A DNA stretch of 64,000 nt from Sacculina carcini (GCA_916048095.2 OU696588.1:3193501-3257500); one strand, 5' to 3'. Numbered from the stretch's first letter, positions 31,865-44,383 are shown. The notes: generated by a model from the letters alone, not told the origin. Program-made: numbers and translations.

Positions 31865-33705
31865 AGACCTATTCAAAAAAAGGTTGTATTTCTCTCAAAT
31901 TCATGCCGATTGATGTTTTTCCCAATTCTTTATGATCTAAATGTGCTAAATATAAGAGTTATTTTATTTTTGACTGGGGCGACACCCGCCCCCCGAGCTA
32001 TACAAGTTTTGGGTCATTTTATGTGAAAAGATACCCAAATCTGGCACACTGCATAATATATTTCATTATTTTTCCGTTTAGGTTTAAGGTACAATCTCAC
32101 AAAAAATATTAAATGAAAACTGAGGATATTTAACTGCGAATAAAGTTAAAATATAATTATTTATTAAATAGCATTAACCCAGTATACTCATTCATTAAAG
32201 CTGTGATTAATTGTAAATGTCAGAAAATCTTGTTTCACGGTGAATGTGATAGTGAATTATTGTATATTATATCACCTGTCGTCATCACATATGTGACTCA
32301 TCATTTGGAGGTGTGTGGGAAGCTGTCTTAAGCAATATGAAAAGTGCTTACAACCCAAAAATATGAACGAGAAATGATATAAGCTGTACACGAAACTTGG
32401 AAGACTTCTGCACATGACCCAACTAAATTTTATACAACACAAAATCACCGCGATTTTGTCTTCAATATGCTACTCCGAGAGCAGACTACAGAATACAGTC
32501 TACAGGCAAAATTTATCTCATTAATCGTGAGGAACGTTCATGTCATTTTCCTATATCAATCACTAGGTGACCCCATCCTTGGCTGTAAACGCGGTAACAC
32601 ATGATCCGCAGCTAGTGAGAGATATGCTACATTACCAACATCATGATGAAGAACTCGCCAGCAGGTTCAGTGGTTATTTGAGGTGCAAAGTGGCGAAATA
32701 CTCAGCACTTCTCTCAATATCGTCTCTAACATTTACGAACGTCACAAACTTGCGTGTAATCATCTGGTAACCTCTATTCCACTGCGTCTGCAGCACATTT
32801 GAGACACTCACTGTTCATACCGAGAGCACAAAACAATACGTGAAAATCCGATCCCACGCTAACACTCTCTTGAAACTTTCAGACCCTTCTTTCTATGATA
32901 TCTATTACATACAAGTTCTTCGTGGGCAAATTTGGTTATGCATTTGTGTGAGCTGAAAAGGGGAAATGCGACTACATTCTGGGTTAAATACCAATAGGTT
33001 AGATACCAATAAAGTCCTCACAATTACCAGCAGTTGCTGTAAAATGTGCCAGGAACATGCTGTCATTTGCTGTCCTCGGACAACTTTACAACTTTACATC
33101 ATTACAACTTACTTTACAACCATACAGCCACCATTAGTATTTAACCCCGAATGTAGTCGCATTTCCTTTATTCAGCTCACACTCAATTGTATAACCACAC
33201 TTGCCTAAAAGAAACTTAAAACTAAGATATCAGAAAATAAAATTCTTGAAAGTTTCAGGAGGGGCAAATCGGTATAGGAGATCAAGACAAAGGCAGGCGG
33301 GTCACCCAGTGATCAGTGAAAAACGTCAAAGACTCAACAATCAGCTTTACCTCGAAGATATTGCTGTTCTCGGCGAAGTTTTCAGCTAACATTACTTTAA
33401 TTAAATTTTAATCGCAATTAAATATCCTCCATTTTCATGTACGATTTTTTGTGAGGCAGTAGCATAAACCTAAACAGAAAAATAATGAAATATATTATGC
33501 AGTGTGCCAGATTTCTGTAATTATTCACATAAAATGATACAAAAATCTCTATTGCTCGGGAGGCAGGTGTCTCCCACGTCAAAAATAAAAACAATTATGA
33601 CATTTAGCACATTTAGACCATAGAGAATAGGAAAAACATTGATTGACATGAATTTGATTTTTTTGAGAAAAATAATTTTTAACAGATCTATTTGAGGTAA
33701 ATCAT
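31865..33705. mobile_element. Element with long (~270 bp) inverted repeats
   Basis: The left arm (about 31865-32130) reappears inverted at about 33430-33705 with moderate divergence; shared blocks include CTGGCACACTGCATAATATA (left) and its complement TATATTATGCAGTGTGCCAG (right). About 1.3 kb lies between the arms, without recognisable protein. The exact ends and any TSD are unclear. Long terminal repeats of this kind occur in MULE-like and foldback elements. Confidence 0.6.
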
Positions 33706-34407
33706 AATAACAGAGGTCGGTTTATTTCAGTATTTACGTAGTTTAATTTATTTCTTCCGTACAACGGTTAATGTAGATCATTAATGCGTAGCCTGTAGGA
33801 AATGCTCCACTGCTGGGAAACGGAGCGGTTGTCAAGTGTGTAATTAAAGGTGAGAAAGCAGAATACATGCGTGTTTGTATCAATCCAAAAATTGTTTATT
33901 CTCGTTTCTAGTGATTTTCTTACCTCCAAGTGAAATTAAGTTTAATTTACTCGTTTAAAACTATATTTCTCGCATTTTCATTTTTACATAGTGACTTATA
34001 CATTTTTTTAAGTAACTTATATTATTAACCACACGCAAATCTAGTGTCATGGAAAGAAAGTAAGCAATATTACCACCTTGCGGTAGCCCCATGTACCGGA
34101 CGCGCCCAAAAAATATAGAGAAAGACAATTAGAGAAATATAAGATTAGTTAGGAAGATGTAAGCAATAATGACGAAAGAAGCAAAAGAAGCAAAAAATGA
34201 AGGCTAACAAACGCTTAGGTAACATTTGCTTGAGTGTGTTGAATCATTTTGTGATTTATCCCCTGAAATGTATTTCAGCTGTCTTCAAGGTGCTAGTATT
34301 GAAATAGTCATAAAAGTGTTTTGAAATACAAAAAACTGGTGATTACACACCTACACATGTATGTGTGTGTGTGTGTGTGATTGTTTGATCGTTAACACAC
34401 CCGCACC

Positions 34408-34456
<49 letters not shown>

Positions 34457-35813
34457 GCTTATACGTTGGTACTTATGCTAACTTCATCATTATACGCCAA
34501 AGCACCTGCAATAAGGAACCGCACCCAGTATATACTTACACTTCATCGACGCCCGTTAGTGGATTTATTGTCGTCACTAGCATATCTCAGCTTTGTCCAT
34601 ATACTGTGGAAATTTATTTTGTTTCGATCGCGTGTGTACATCAGACAGACACCTCGTGGTTTTCAACCTGGACACGCCCGATCAGTGCTTGGAAGAGTGC
34701 GGCGATATTTGATTTTTATGAGCGCCCAAAAAGCTGTATGATTCAGTATTGAATGAAAAAGTTTTGTTATTACGTCTTTTGTATTTTATTTTTTTCTATA
34801 TAGCTATAAAGAAGCCAGTGGTGCGTGAAGTGAACGCTGATATGAAACAAATCAACGTAAACAATGAAGTAATTTTCATATATTTGAGAAATATTCCGAT
34901 AGTCTATAACTAGCCAGTATATAGGAAGTAATGGACCATTACACGACGGTGTAGTGGGGGAACATTTACCATCCAGGACAGCAAAAAATGGGACTGTTTT
35001 TTATTTTAACTAAACATTATTTGGTGCAAAATTGGTCACATGACACCAGCTATGTACATCAAATTGGTGCCTACTCAAAACTTGCATTTACCTTCAGTCT
35101 CATATCCTTCAGTCTCATCATTCAAGCATTTTCCCGCCCTCCTCTTCTAGGATATGCTGTTTGACACAGAGATCCTTCTATTCTCGTTGACTACACCATT
35201 GTGTATGAGTGTAGACAATAAGCAAAGACATCACATACTTGGCCTACTTGCGCTGTATCAAATTTTCCAACAAAATGTCCGACATGACGTGACTAAATAA
35301 GCGATGATTCACGTCTCGAAGTATTTGTGATCGCCTGCACCAGCAATGCAGACATTTAGTGAAAGGTCGCATGTTTGTGTTGAAAGACCACGTGTGTGTT
35401 GAACCACAACCACGTGTGTGTTGAAAGAAACAGCCAAATGGTGTGACTTATTGAAGCTCACTAAAAGTTTCATCGCCATGTCCGTTGTCTGCTTGTTTCA
35501 TTCGTATTTTTGTTCTAATGTGATGGGATTTATTTGTTCTTGTTAGAGTATTTGTAATACCGTGGAATAGTGGTAATTACAGCCTTCTTAATTTGCCTAA
35601 TTAAGTTGCCTAATTGCCTATCAACTAATTGAAAATTCACGAAATGTTTAGGTTTTTTTTTAATTTCTTGTATTACGATAATATATTTTGTATATAAATA
35701 AATCACTGACATTTCATAATTGGAATATTTCTGTCATTTTTCTAAATGTTTTAAAGTAATGTTTTCCAAGCAACACAGATAGGTTGATGTTTGTTTTTGA
35801 TGTTTGTCGCTAG
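33706..35813. other. Spacer upstream of the first Spaetzle-like gene
   Basis: Contains a CA run (34408-34453), an inverted piece of the LINE 3' end (about 34088-34130) and AT-rich DNA. A 5' UTR or start-codon exon of the gene at 35814 is expected here, but I could not pick it out. Confidence 0.35.
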
Positions 35814-36010
35814 ATTGTGCGTTTGGCATCATTAGTCCTGGTTGCGGTTGAGTGTCAAGAGAACCGCTGGACGCCGAACCAAGCAGGCAACCAGCCGCAG
35901 AACCATTGGAACCTTGACACAGGATGGCAAAATAGTCCGAGTGACAACGCTGAATGTTATGTGCACAGCAATCAGTACTTCTGCGAAAAACCGGGCCCCG
36001 ATTATCCAAC
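35814..36010 (+). CDS. Spaetzle-like gene 1, first recognised coding exon
   Basis: Acceptor TTTGTCGCTAG before, donor GTGAGA after; it ends in phase 2. It encodes the hydrophobic leader and the prodomain motif [10 protein letters not shown]. The codon aligned with the start ATG of gene 2 is ATT here. Confidence 0.82.
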
Positions 36011-39000
36011 GTGAGACTTCTCAGTGAATCTATGATTATTTGTCATTCATTATTTCATCTCCTACCTATTCCTCAATTTTAATTTAAGTGTAAAACATCA
36101 ATAAAATCCTAAATACACGTTCTCACTAGGGACAAGAATATAAACAAAATAGATTGGTATTAAATGACAAATGAATAGGAAATATTAGATTCTCTATGGA
36201 TTTTGTAGTGATTAAACGTAACGATTATTTAACGATCATTGATCAGTAATGCTATTAATAATAATAATATTATTAGTTCTGGTAAGCGAGACACAGGGTT
36301 CATATTACTGTCTCCAAACTGGTGTATGTTACCAGGTTGATAGTGACATGGATAGAGACATGGATAGAGACATGGATAGAGACATGGATAACACACGTTT
36401 TCGTGAATAACACCCACTCAGACAATCTGTAGAAACCGGACCTGCAACAATGCATGTTGCATGCATGAGGAGCCAGCTAGTGCAATATCACTCAGTCTAA
36501 TCTTGTGCAACGGACAATCTTTTGTGCCCGGATGTGATGACGTGCTATGTAATGCGGAATAGCACAGAATTATCACGAGGCGAGATGTGTCATCACTTTT
36601 GCATCATTGTTCTACTGCAACCACCAGTGATACGACTGAAGGCATTTCAAAAAGATTTGACTGAGTAACTTATCGTGTTCAGTGAACTTGTATTTTTTAT
36701 CGTTTAAGCTTCTTACTTGCTTGAAACATGTCAAATACAATATGCGCAAGTTTTGAACCAAAAAAATCAAATACACGTGTAATTATGTAGTACACAGCAC
36801 GGTAGAGCAGTGGTTCTCAACCTATTTCTTGCCGTGACTCCTTAAAAGCCATGTGGCCCCTCAGAAACTGTCAGTGGCCCCGTAGAAGTCCTCGTGGCTC
36901 TCATACACACATGCATAATGTCGACGCTACTTCTGCATAGGATTAGCTCATATACACCGGTGACTATTTCCACCGGCCACCGAAACAACCGGAACACACA
37001 ATTGAAATTGACAACATCGACAATGATATTAGAAAACATTAAATTGTTTCCACAAATGTTTTGTGGCCCGTGGGGAAAAACTCCGCTGGCCCCCCATTTT
37101 TGAATTTGGTCCTAGAGCCCCCCATAAAATTTCCAATTATTTTCCACGTTGAGAAACACTACGAGAGAGCATTAGAAGCCAAAAAAACGTGTGCAATCCT
37201 GAATATCCTGTATCGCCGATATAAAACGCATAGCACAACATAAACGCAGGTGGTGTAGAAACAAATTGCATTAAATGTACACAATAACAATAATATAAGA
37301 CTTGACGACTTATGTGGCTTGTTTTTACCTCCTGACATCGTACTGAATAGTGTTTTTATTGTTGGAGCTGTTTGGCGATATATCGCCAATCCAGTATTTT
37401 TTTGGTCACATTTTTCTTCAAGGCAATCAAAACATGTTTGCTGAATACTTTAGCTGTGGTTGGTTGTGAGCAATTTTGGCTTTAGAGTCGACTAACTTCC
37501 AAACTGAATTGGTGTGTGCTACTAGCCTGATTTTTCGAAGCGGTCCTCCTAAGATAGAGTACGTCGTAGCGACCACGTGTTTCCAAAACTAGGCGATGTA
37601 GACTCTTGTAGATAATGAAGAGCTTGAAGAACTCTTGCAGATTTGAAGAACACTAGCGTAAATAACACTAACAACACTGTGAATGGCTTGCACATGAACA
37701 AAGCCACGTTTTTTGAATACGTGAAAACAGTTTTAATAAAGCCTTGCCGGATCTTGATGGGACTCTCACTTGACACCGCGTCCTCATTTACTTGACCTGA
37801 CTGACTGGGTGTGACTTGTCACGCAGTTATTGGCTGACAATGACATGACGTTATCGTGACGTCATTCGGACGTGACCGCTTCGCCTCAAGCGAAAGTAAT
37901 AGCACAACAAATTGGCAATAATTTTGACTGAATAATTAATGTATGGATAAACTATTTTCCACAATGCAGGAAGTAGGATCTTCACTCCAATTCAATATTG
38001 TTGTGTGATCGTGTATGGTTTTATTGTGTGTATTGTGTGCGAGTGTGTGAGCGAGTGTGTGCAGTTATGCCCACGCGCCTGTCTTTAAATACAGTTTTTG
38101 TTTGTTTTGTTCTGCAAACATAGAAAAAGATACGATGACGCTGTATAAATGAAATCAAATAATCAAATAACAAGAAACTTTTATTGTAATGTTGTCCAAT
38201 AGGCGCACAACAAGCGTACAAACATAGTTAATGTTCATCGCCATATTTGCAAGTGTTCATCGTGTCACCCAGTGTTCAGTGTATGTATTGTGTATGCGTG
38301 TATGTGTGTATGTCACAACTGTGAGCCTTGTTACAGTCAGTCTGATGCTAGCCTCGCTCGGGTGTGCTTCAATATATCCACACGGGTGTTCTGAGTGTGT
38401 TTCTCGCCAATTAGAGGCAACACAAGAACATTACATGACTAATAATTACATTTGCAAATTATTCAGCCAATAATGTACAATTATGAATGATTTCATGCCT
38501 AATTTATTTGGATTAATTTAAATTAATTAATAAATCAAGGTAAATTTAATCGATCAATACTTAATTTAACACTTACATATTTCGTATATATATTAATTGC
38601 AATTTACATTTCTGCATTTGATTTGAGCTCAACTGCTGTTCTCACAGAGATAAAATTGAGTCGTTCATCTCCGACAATGTAGCTCTGTCGCGTCGAATGT
38701 ACGGTGAGAATGATGCCGAGACATTGGACCTCACAGCCCAAGAGCTTGCCATAGATGTGCCGCAACTACTACAACCGGCAGAGTTCCCTGCGGCGCATTC
38801 CGAACAGCCTCCTATCAAATATGGCGTGCCCAAAGTGCCGAAATCTACTACTGATTTCACGACAGAATCTAGTTTCGGATTGATGCCGCCCTTAGTCACC
38901 TCAAGACACACGATGCCTTGGCCTGGACAAAAACACATTTATGATCAAGGCTTTCGGTCCTCATCTCAGGGTTATTTGCCTCCTCGTCAAGAGGGAATGT

Positions 39001-41952
39001 CTTCTACTCCTCAGCAGGTGCCGGAATATGTCTTTCTAAATCATTTTCCGAATGAGATTTTACTGAGGAAATTCCATTTTGTGCAGAATGCATTTATTCA
39101 AGTTCGGTTTTTACATTTCAATATTGCCTAGTTGAATATCTCAATAAACTTGCTAACCAAAATCAGTATCTTGCTGTGTAATTTCATGAATAGTATGTGT
39201 TTTAAGTGTGTTTGTTTTGTGGGCCAACTCAGAGGTCGATTTCCTACGGTCACTTCGTTCATACTCGCCACAAACGCGACCTCACCAGCTCGTCTGAAAC
39301 AGTTTACGCCGCCAGCGAAAACGACAATCCCAACAGCAGCAGCCGTAATAATACCGCAAATGGTTATGGATATTTTCCCAAGCAGGACGACAACATGTGA
39401 GCAATGACGCGATCCCTCGTGTGACTAATATCAGAGTATATAATACTGGGCTTATTAACAGAACGTTGTTTGTTGATTCCTGGCCTAGACGTCTAACCTA
39501 GTCACCCAAATTATGTTCTAATCAGACATACCTGAATACGGTTACTCATATTGCTCCTTCAAAAAAATATTAAACAAATGCACAATTAGTCCAATCTACA
39601 CATGAGGAGAAGAAATACTTATTGGAGCTTTATGACATTTGCATAGCGTACTTGGATAATGTGTTTATGCGTGTGTGTGTGTGTGTGCGTGTCAAATACA
39701 GGATTGATAGCTGCACTTCACAATCGAGAACTCTGACTCCTTTTTGGGTGCACAATATCAAGGGACAGCTGCGAGCCATTGTCAACTCGAGGCATTTTCC
39801 TCAGACAGTTCACATGGAGACGTGCAAGTCAGCCAAATCTCTCTGAAATCAACTCTGTTTTGTCAATGCTGGCAATAGTTGGGCACTTGACTAACTGAAC
39901 TCGTTTCTCTCAAGCTATCATTGGCGGATCCAGGGGGGGGGGGGGGCTCGGGGGCTGAAGTCCCCTCCAAATGTTTCCATCAACTCCTCATAACTAAGGG
40001 ATTCACCAAAAGAGGTTAACGAAAATGTGTGTGTGTGTGTAGAATTTGTTGATATAAGCATTATCACAAAGCGTATTTGCGCATATTGTATGGGTAAATG
40101 TGTGTATATATCATTGAAAAATGTCCCAAGTCATGTCCTTGACACGCCACCTAGTCACTTATACATAGCTCAGCTCCCCCAAATTGCATATGGATCCGCT
40201 AATGCAAGCTATCTATATCTTGGGCGCTTCTGGTATGTGGGACGACCACATGGAAGTTATAGTGCTTGGACTAATTCCATGTCCTCGGACATGCATGTAA
40301 TTAATACTAATAATAATATCTAAAATGTAAACGCCTCTGCGGTAGGGGATATGAATACTGCCGCCGTACCCGCTGCTTGTCGTAAGAGGCGACTAAAAGC
40401 GGACCCTCTGCTTCTTCACTCCCTGTACTGCCATGTCCAAGGGGGAGCGATAATTCAACAGAGGTGGCACCCCCTTGGACTACTGCAGCTGTCTTCTTTC
40501 CTATTCCCTTTACTCGGATTAAAAAACAAAAAAACTAATAATAAGATAATAATAATTAATGCGTTTATTTTCTGTGTTATTTGAACAACTGCGGGTGTGC
40601 TCCAGTTCGCAGCACGATATTTGCGCCGATATCTGCTGGTTTGCTGGCTGGTTCAATTAAGGCGACAGACAGTTACGTAATATTAACTTGGGCGACAGTC
40701 AATTACGTACATTGCCTGGAAACAGACAGATATAATTCGTTTGTTAATTCCTCAGATATATAACGGATTTTCAACAACGGAAAGGAAAAATAGTGAAAAA
40801 ATCTGAAATAATTTTCCATGCCATTCTTTAATTCTCGACACACGCACATACATATATATACACACACGCAGACATTTAGTGCTCGTTGCAAATCTAGGAA
40901 AATCTTGTTGGTGACATTTTTAATCGGAAATCCCGTACATGTGTGTGTCTGTGTGTGCGTGTGTGTGTATGTGCGTGGGTGTGTGTGTATGTGTGTGTGT
41001 GTGTGTGTGTATGGGACTGAAAGTACAGTTGCGTGGATGTTTGTGTGTATGTCCTTGTATATTTGTGTGTGTGTGTGTGTATGTGTGTGGGTGTGTGTGT
41101 GTGTATGTACGTGGGTGTGTGTATGTTTGTGTGTGTGACGCACCCTTGTTTTGCATGAGCTGAAAAGTCATTATAATCGACGGGCCAATGCAGCACCGCA
41201 CCTCTCAGATGTTATTTCCCTCAGTGTAGAATTGATGTAGTAATGCAAATTCTCTCGAGATTATTCACCATACAACGATATAATATATTCCATCGGCAGT
41301 CGAGTAGAGAAAAACTAAAAAAAGTTGCAGAAAAATTAAAACTTCACATAACCATGAAATGAAATATTGCCAAAAAGTGTCTTGTTTTCATTGCTTCAAA
41401 TAATCACTCACATATTGCCGGTATATTCTATGCGACTGCAGTTTTCAAAAAAAAATGTGCAAATACAGTTTTCATATTTGCATATATTGCTTGCTAGAAT
41501 CATTACATATGTCAGTTAGTGCATTACACAGGCTATGATAGAGATTGAATCAATGTTTGCGCTGCACTCAAAGAAAATATTAGACGAAGGAAAATGAAAA
41601 ATTGGCTCAGAATGGGCAATCAGAAAAATGTAATGAACCTCTGTTTTAGATAAACGCACAATATACGCGTATCTAGTGGTCAAATTCTTATTCTAATAAT
41701 AACATCAATAATCAAATCAGTATAACTATCATATATTATATTACAATATTTTGTAATTATGTCAGAATTGTTGTTTGTTGTTTTTGCAGTGTTAAAACGA
41801 CAGCATACTGTCATGGAACTTGCAGTTGTGGTCAAAAATATCACCTTCATCGACTGCTGGCCTACGATCCTAACAACGAGTGCTCGGGAATTTTCGTTGA
41901 CATCTTCGTTTTTCCTTCGGCATGTGTGTGCCGATGTCCCCGGCAAGATTAG
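35814..41952 (+). CDS. Spaetzle-like cystine-knot cytokine, gene 1 (five coding exons)
   Basis: Exons 35814-36010, 38648-39017, 39233-39396, 39702-39827 and 41790-41952 give 339 residues and a TAG stop, with all phases compatible. Spaetzle proteins are secreted, proteolytically activated ligands of Toll-type receptors, with a neurotrophin-like cystine knot. Seen here: a hydrophobic start ([11 protein letters not shown]), a prodomain Cys-x-x-Pro-x-x-x-Tyr-Pro block, a furin-like RHKR site, [14 protein letters not shown] before a Glu-Thr-Cys, and a last exon with [11 protein letters not shown] and FPSACVCRC. Nine cysteines follow the cleavage site. No ATG is present at the start of exon 1, so an upstream exon is needed. 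The gene at 54587-59393 has the same exon plan, which is the strongest support. Trunk-like ligands share the fold and are the main alternative. Confidence 0.88.
36808..37161. mobile_element. hAT-like MITE in intron of Spaetzle-like gene 1
   Basis: It starts CAGTGGTTCTCAACC and ends CGTTGAGAAACACTA. The flanking 8-mers CGGTAGAG and CGAGAGAG agree at six positions, as an eroded hAT TSD would. The interior is rich in GTGGCCCC. Confidence 0.6.
38648..39017 (+). CDS. Spaetzle-like gene 1, prodomain exon
   Basis: Acceptor TGCTGTTCTCACAG, donor CAG|GTGCCG; it begins with one base of a split codon and ends in phase 0. It encodes [18 protein letters not shown], which aligns with [18 protein letters not shown] of gene 2, then about 100 Pro/Ser/Thr-rich residues that gene 2 lacks. 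The donor is the least certain boundary; the frame stays open to 39131. Confidence 0.78.
39233..39396 (+). CDS. Spaetzle-like gene 1, cleavage-site exon
   Basis: Acceptor GGGCCAACTCAG, donor GTGAGC; phase 0 to phase 2. It contains RHKR followed by Asp (furin-like site) and an Asn/Ser-rich linker. The end GAC-AAC-AT matches the end of the corresponding gene 2 exon (GAC-AAT-AT). Confidence 0.82.
39702..39827 (+). CDS. Spaetzle-like gene 1, first cystine-knot exon
   Basis: 126 nt, the same length and phases as its gene 2 counterpart. Acceptor GTGTCAAATACAG, donor GTCAGC. It encodes [14 protein letters not shown], then [14 protein letters not shown] and the conserved Glu-Thr-Cys. An alternative donor 6 nt earlier (GTGCAA) would delete that cysteine and is disfavoured by the gene 2 exon length. 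Confidence 0.87.
39913..40200. mobile_element. hAT-like repeat fragment
   Basis: A G-run follows TTGGCGGATCCAG. The block is repeated at about 53648-53930 (CACTGGCGGATCCAG), with shared sequence such as GATATAAGCATTATC. Confidence 0.5.
40205..40560 (+). repeat. Two LINE/SINE-type 3' ends
   Basis: 40215-40318 is a degraded copy of the 3' end of the LINE at 16840-25058, with an AATACTAATAATAA tail. 40328-40560 starts GTAAACGCCTCTGCGG, contains CTGCTTGTCGTAAGAGGCGA and ends in another AATAATAA tail. Neither codes for protein. Confidence 0.5.
40938..41145. repeat. GT-rich microsatellite
   Basis: Interrupted GT/GTAT repeats. They produce several spurious ORFs on both strands. Confidence 0.92.
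41790..41952 (+). CDS. Spaetzle-like gene 1, terminal cystine-knot exon
   Basis: Acceptor GTTGTTTTTGCAG; one base completes the split codon, then 53 codons and TAG. It encodes [20 protein letters not shown], then [17 protein letters not shown]. This is the family's C-terminal signature: a (Q)KY..RLLAYDP block and an FPS.CVC end. AATAAA lies at 42196. Confidence 0.9.
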
Positions 41953-42195
41953 GTGCCGACAATTACCGCCGAAATATGAAAAATACACGATGTTTCGCAA
42001 TTACTTGATGCCCAGAATGCGATACGATCTAATTTATTTCTGAGAGACCAGAATGCCGCATAAGTCACAGTCAAAGTTATGGACATCTCTAGATCCCATT
42101 AAGATGGAGCATTGTTTCAATATTAATCTATTCTGACCGCAGTAAACATTGTGTTGACAAAAAATGTGTTGTATAATATTGACATATACTGAAAC

Positions 42196-42201
42196 AATAA
42201 A
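42196..42201 (+). terminator. Candidate poly(A) signal of Spaetzle-like gene 1
   Basis: AATAAA, 244 nt after the stop codon and immediately before the pogo-like element. Confidence 0.5.
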
Positions 42202-42226
42202 ATAATCAATCAATGGTGATATATTA

Positions 42227-42924
42227 CAATCAAATCTCGCTACTACCACCCGTTGGGACCGAGCAAAAGTAGCATAATAGCGAAGATTTGTAAAAACGGC
42301 CATATTTTTTTCAACGAAGACGACTTTATTACTAAACAGTTTAAATTTCTGAACTAATCCTTCAGTTTCAGTCCGCAGATCTAAAAAATTGTCGGCTGGC
42401 GCGTCTTTTTTCGGTGAATTTCGAGTATCTCGTTGTCTAAACGATCACACGCTTGCATCCCACCTGGGTTTCCGCTACTCTGCTGCATGAACTTCCTGAT
42501 GTTGGCCCATGCGCGCTGGGCTTCTTCGCACGAAACTATTTCCTCCTCGATATTTATATCTTGGAATTCGCTTTCCATCGGTTCCTCGTGATTCAGCATT
42601 TCCTCTGCAATCTCTTCCGGCATAAAAGATCAATCAGTCGCAAGGTGATCGTCGGAAAGTTAAAAAGCTCGATTTCCTCGTTCCTGTGAATCTTCCATTC
42701 AGAAGGCAGAACTACCCAAATCTGGAACAGTTCAGAATCGTCCACTTCAAGCTGGATCTCTTCCTCGACAAACCTGTGTTTCGCAAAACAGTTCCTTACC
42801 GTCGAAAAAAGTGACACAGTAGCGATATTAGAGGTGGTACAGTAAATTGGTTTTAAATAGCAATTTGTTGGGTCGGATCAAAAGTGGCAAAGTACCGAGG
42901 TGGCACAGTAGCGAGATTTGACTG
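42227..42924 (-). mobile_element. Pogo/Tigger-like element, internally deleted
   Basis: It is bounded by TA and ends CAATCAAATCTCGCTACT / AGTAGCGAGATTTGACTG, the CAGTCAAA..TCGCTA type of pogo/Tigger. On the minus strand, between 42817 and 42381, two frames encode the end of a Tigger transposase (TVRNCFAKHRFVEEE, DDSELFQIWV, then EEAQRAWANIRKFM and CDRLDNEILEI). The catalytic part is deleted. Confidence 0.8.
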
Positions 42925-43899
42925 TATATATTTATGTTTTGGAATATTTTGAAATGGTCATATTGAACAAGTGACGTAATATTGTCGTGAACTGCATATT
43001 GTGACCATTGTGTATGTAATCACACAATCACATTTTCTTAGGCTTGTGTTTGACTTGTGGTATGAATATATAGACATGCATATACTTATGTGTTCATGTA
43101 TCACTGGCCGTTTAGAACTACTTACACAAGTGAAATTTGCAATTTGCTGACTCCGTGTTTAACCTTTATCCTCCCACGTTCCCATATGAGAAGATTTGGA
43201 GTGTGCTGTTTCATCACCATTTAATAGCATTTTACCAATACTATCTATAGTTGTTATATGTTTCAATAGAACAAAAAACGTGCAATTAGTAGATAACAAA
43301 TTTATAAGTATACAATGAATATTTTATTGTTTACTATTCCCCAAACTTGAGCATTTACATTTTCTATAGCTTATACATTCAAGAGCCCAATTTGACTACT
43401 AGTTTTATTTCAAGTTTCTTACTTTTACATGTATTCATTACCCAGATTACAACATTCGCATTGATATAAAAACGTTGACATTACATCCGAAATTCACTTT
43501 GTGAGCGTAAGGCAGACTACAATGTTCGTATATGGGCCTGTATGCAGTTTGGCGGACAAACAAACATACAGAAATTTGCCATCATACTTCACGCACGCGA
43601 TATACTCTTTCACGAGAATATAATAATTTTTGTTTGCATTGTTTTGACTGTATAATGAGTTTTATATACAGTTTTCATCACAGTGTTGGTCTGTTGTGTG
43701 TGAATGGTGTCAGACCCGTGATAGACATGAGTTATATTTGCATTTGACCTGCGATTATCGTTGTATGAGATGATTTCATATATCAATGTTTGGGTAATGG
43801 CTGCGAGAGATATTATTATTACCTTTTGTGAGGCGTTTGATGTTCTCGTGGAGAGGAAACATTAAATCAGTGAAATATCGTCATTTTACTTCCATATAG
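42925..43899. other. AT-rich spacer
   Basis: No gene or repeat recognised. Confidence 0.3.
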
Positions 43900-44050
43900 T
43901 GAACATTGTTATACTGATAGTGATATTGCGAATGTTGACCATACCATGATCAACGATGAAGACTCATTCGAGCCAGCCGGATATTTTCAAGTGGAAGAGG
44001 ACCATAACGATAACAACATGACACTGGCTACATATCCAAGATCGACATGA
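43900..44050 (+). CDS. Candidate orphan terminal exon
   Basis: A 50-codon open stretch ends in TGA and is preceded by a good acceptor (CATTTTACTTCCATATAG), with one base before the first full codon. The product is acidic (SDIANVDHTMINDEDSFEPA, later EEDHNDNN) and not recognised. Its entry phase equals that of the last exon of Spaetzle-like gene 1, so it could be an alternative 3' exon of that gene, part of another gene, or chance. Confidence 0.28.
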
Positions 44051-44383
44051 AGCAAAACCTCCAGGGTTACAACACTTATCAATGTTTTAGAGGTCACTAA
44101 GCGGATATATCCTGATCAACGGTGAGCATGATAATGAGACAAGTTTGTAATGAGACTAGAGCAGCGGTTCTTAACCTTTTGGCCTCCATTTCCCCCTTTC
44201 ACGTCAGCCCTAAGAACCATTTCCCCCTTCATTTTCAATTCCTCAACCCCCTCCTCCCAACTGCCAAAATGTAGTAATTCTTAGTATAAAACACCAAATT
44301 TTATTCGCAGTCAGAAATTCAACAGAACAAAAGAAGCTCTGCAGATCGATAGCCGCCAGTTTGGTTATCACCCAAGCAGTTAA

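Noticed and set aside
40351..40584. 77-codon ORF
   Set aside because: Lies in a LINE/SINE-like 3' end with an AATAATAA tail.
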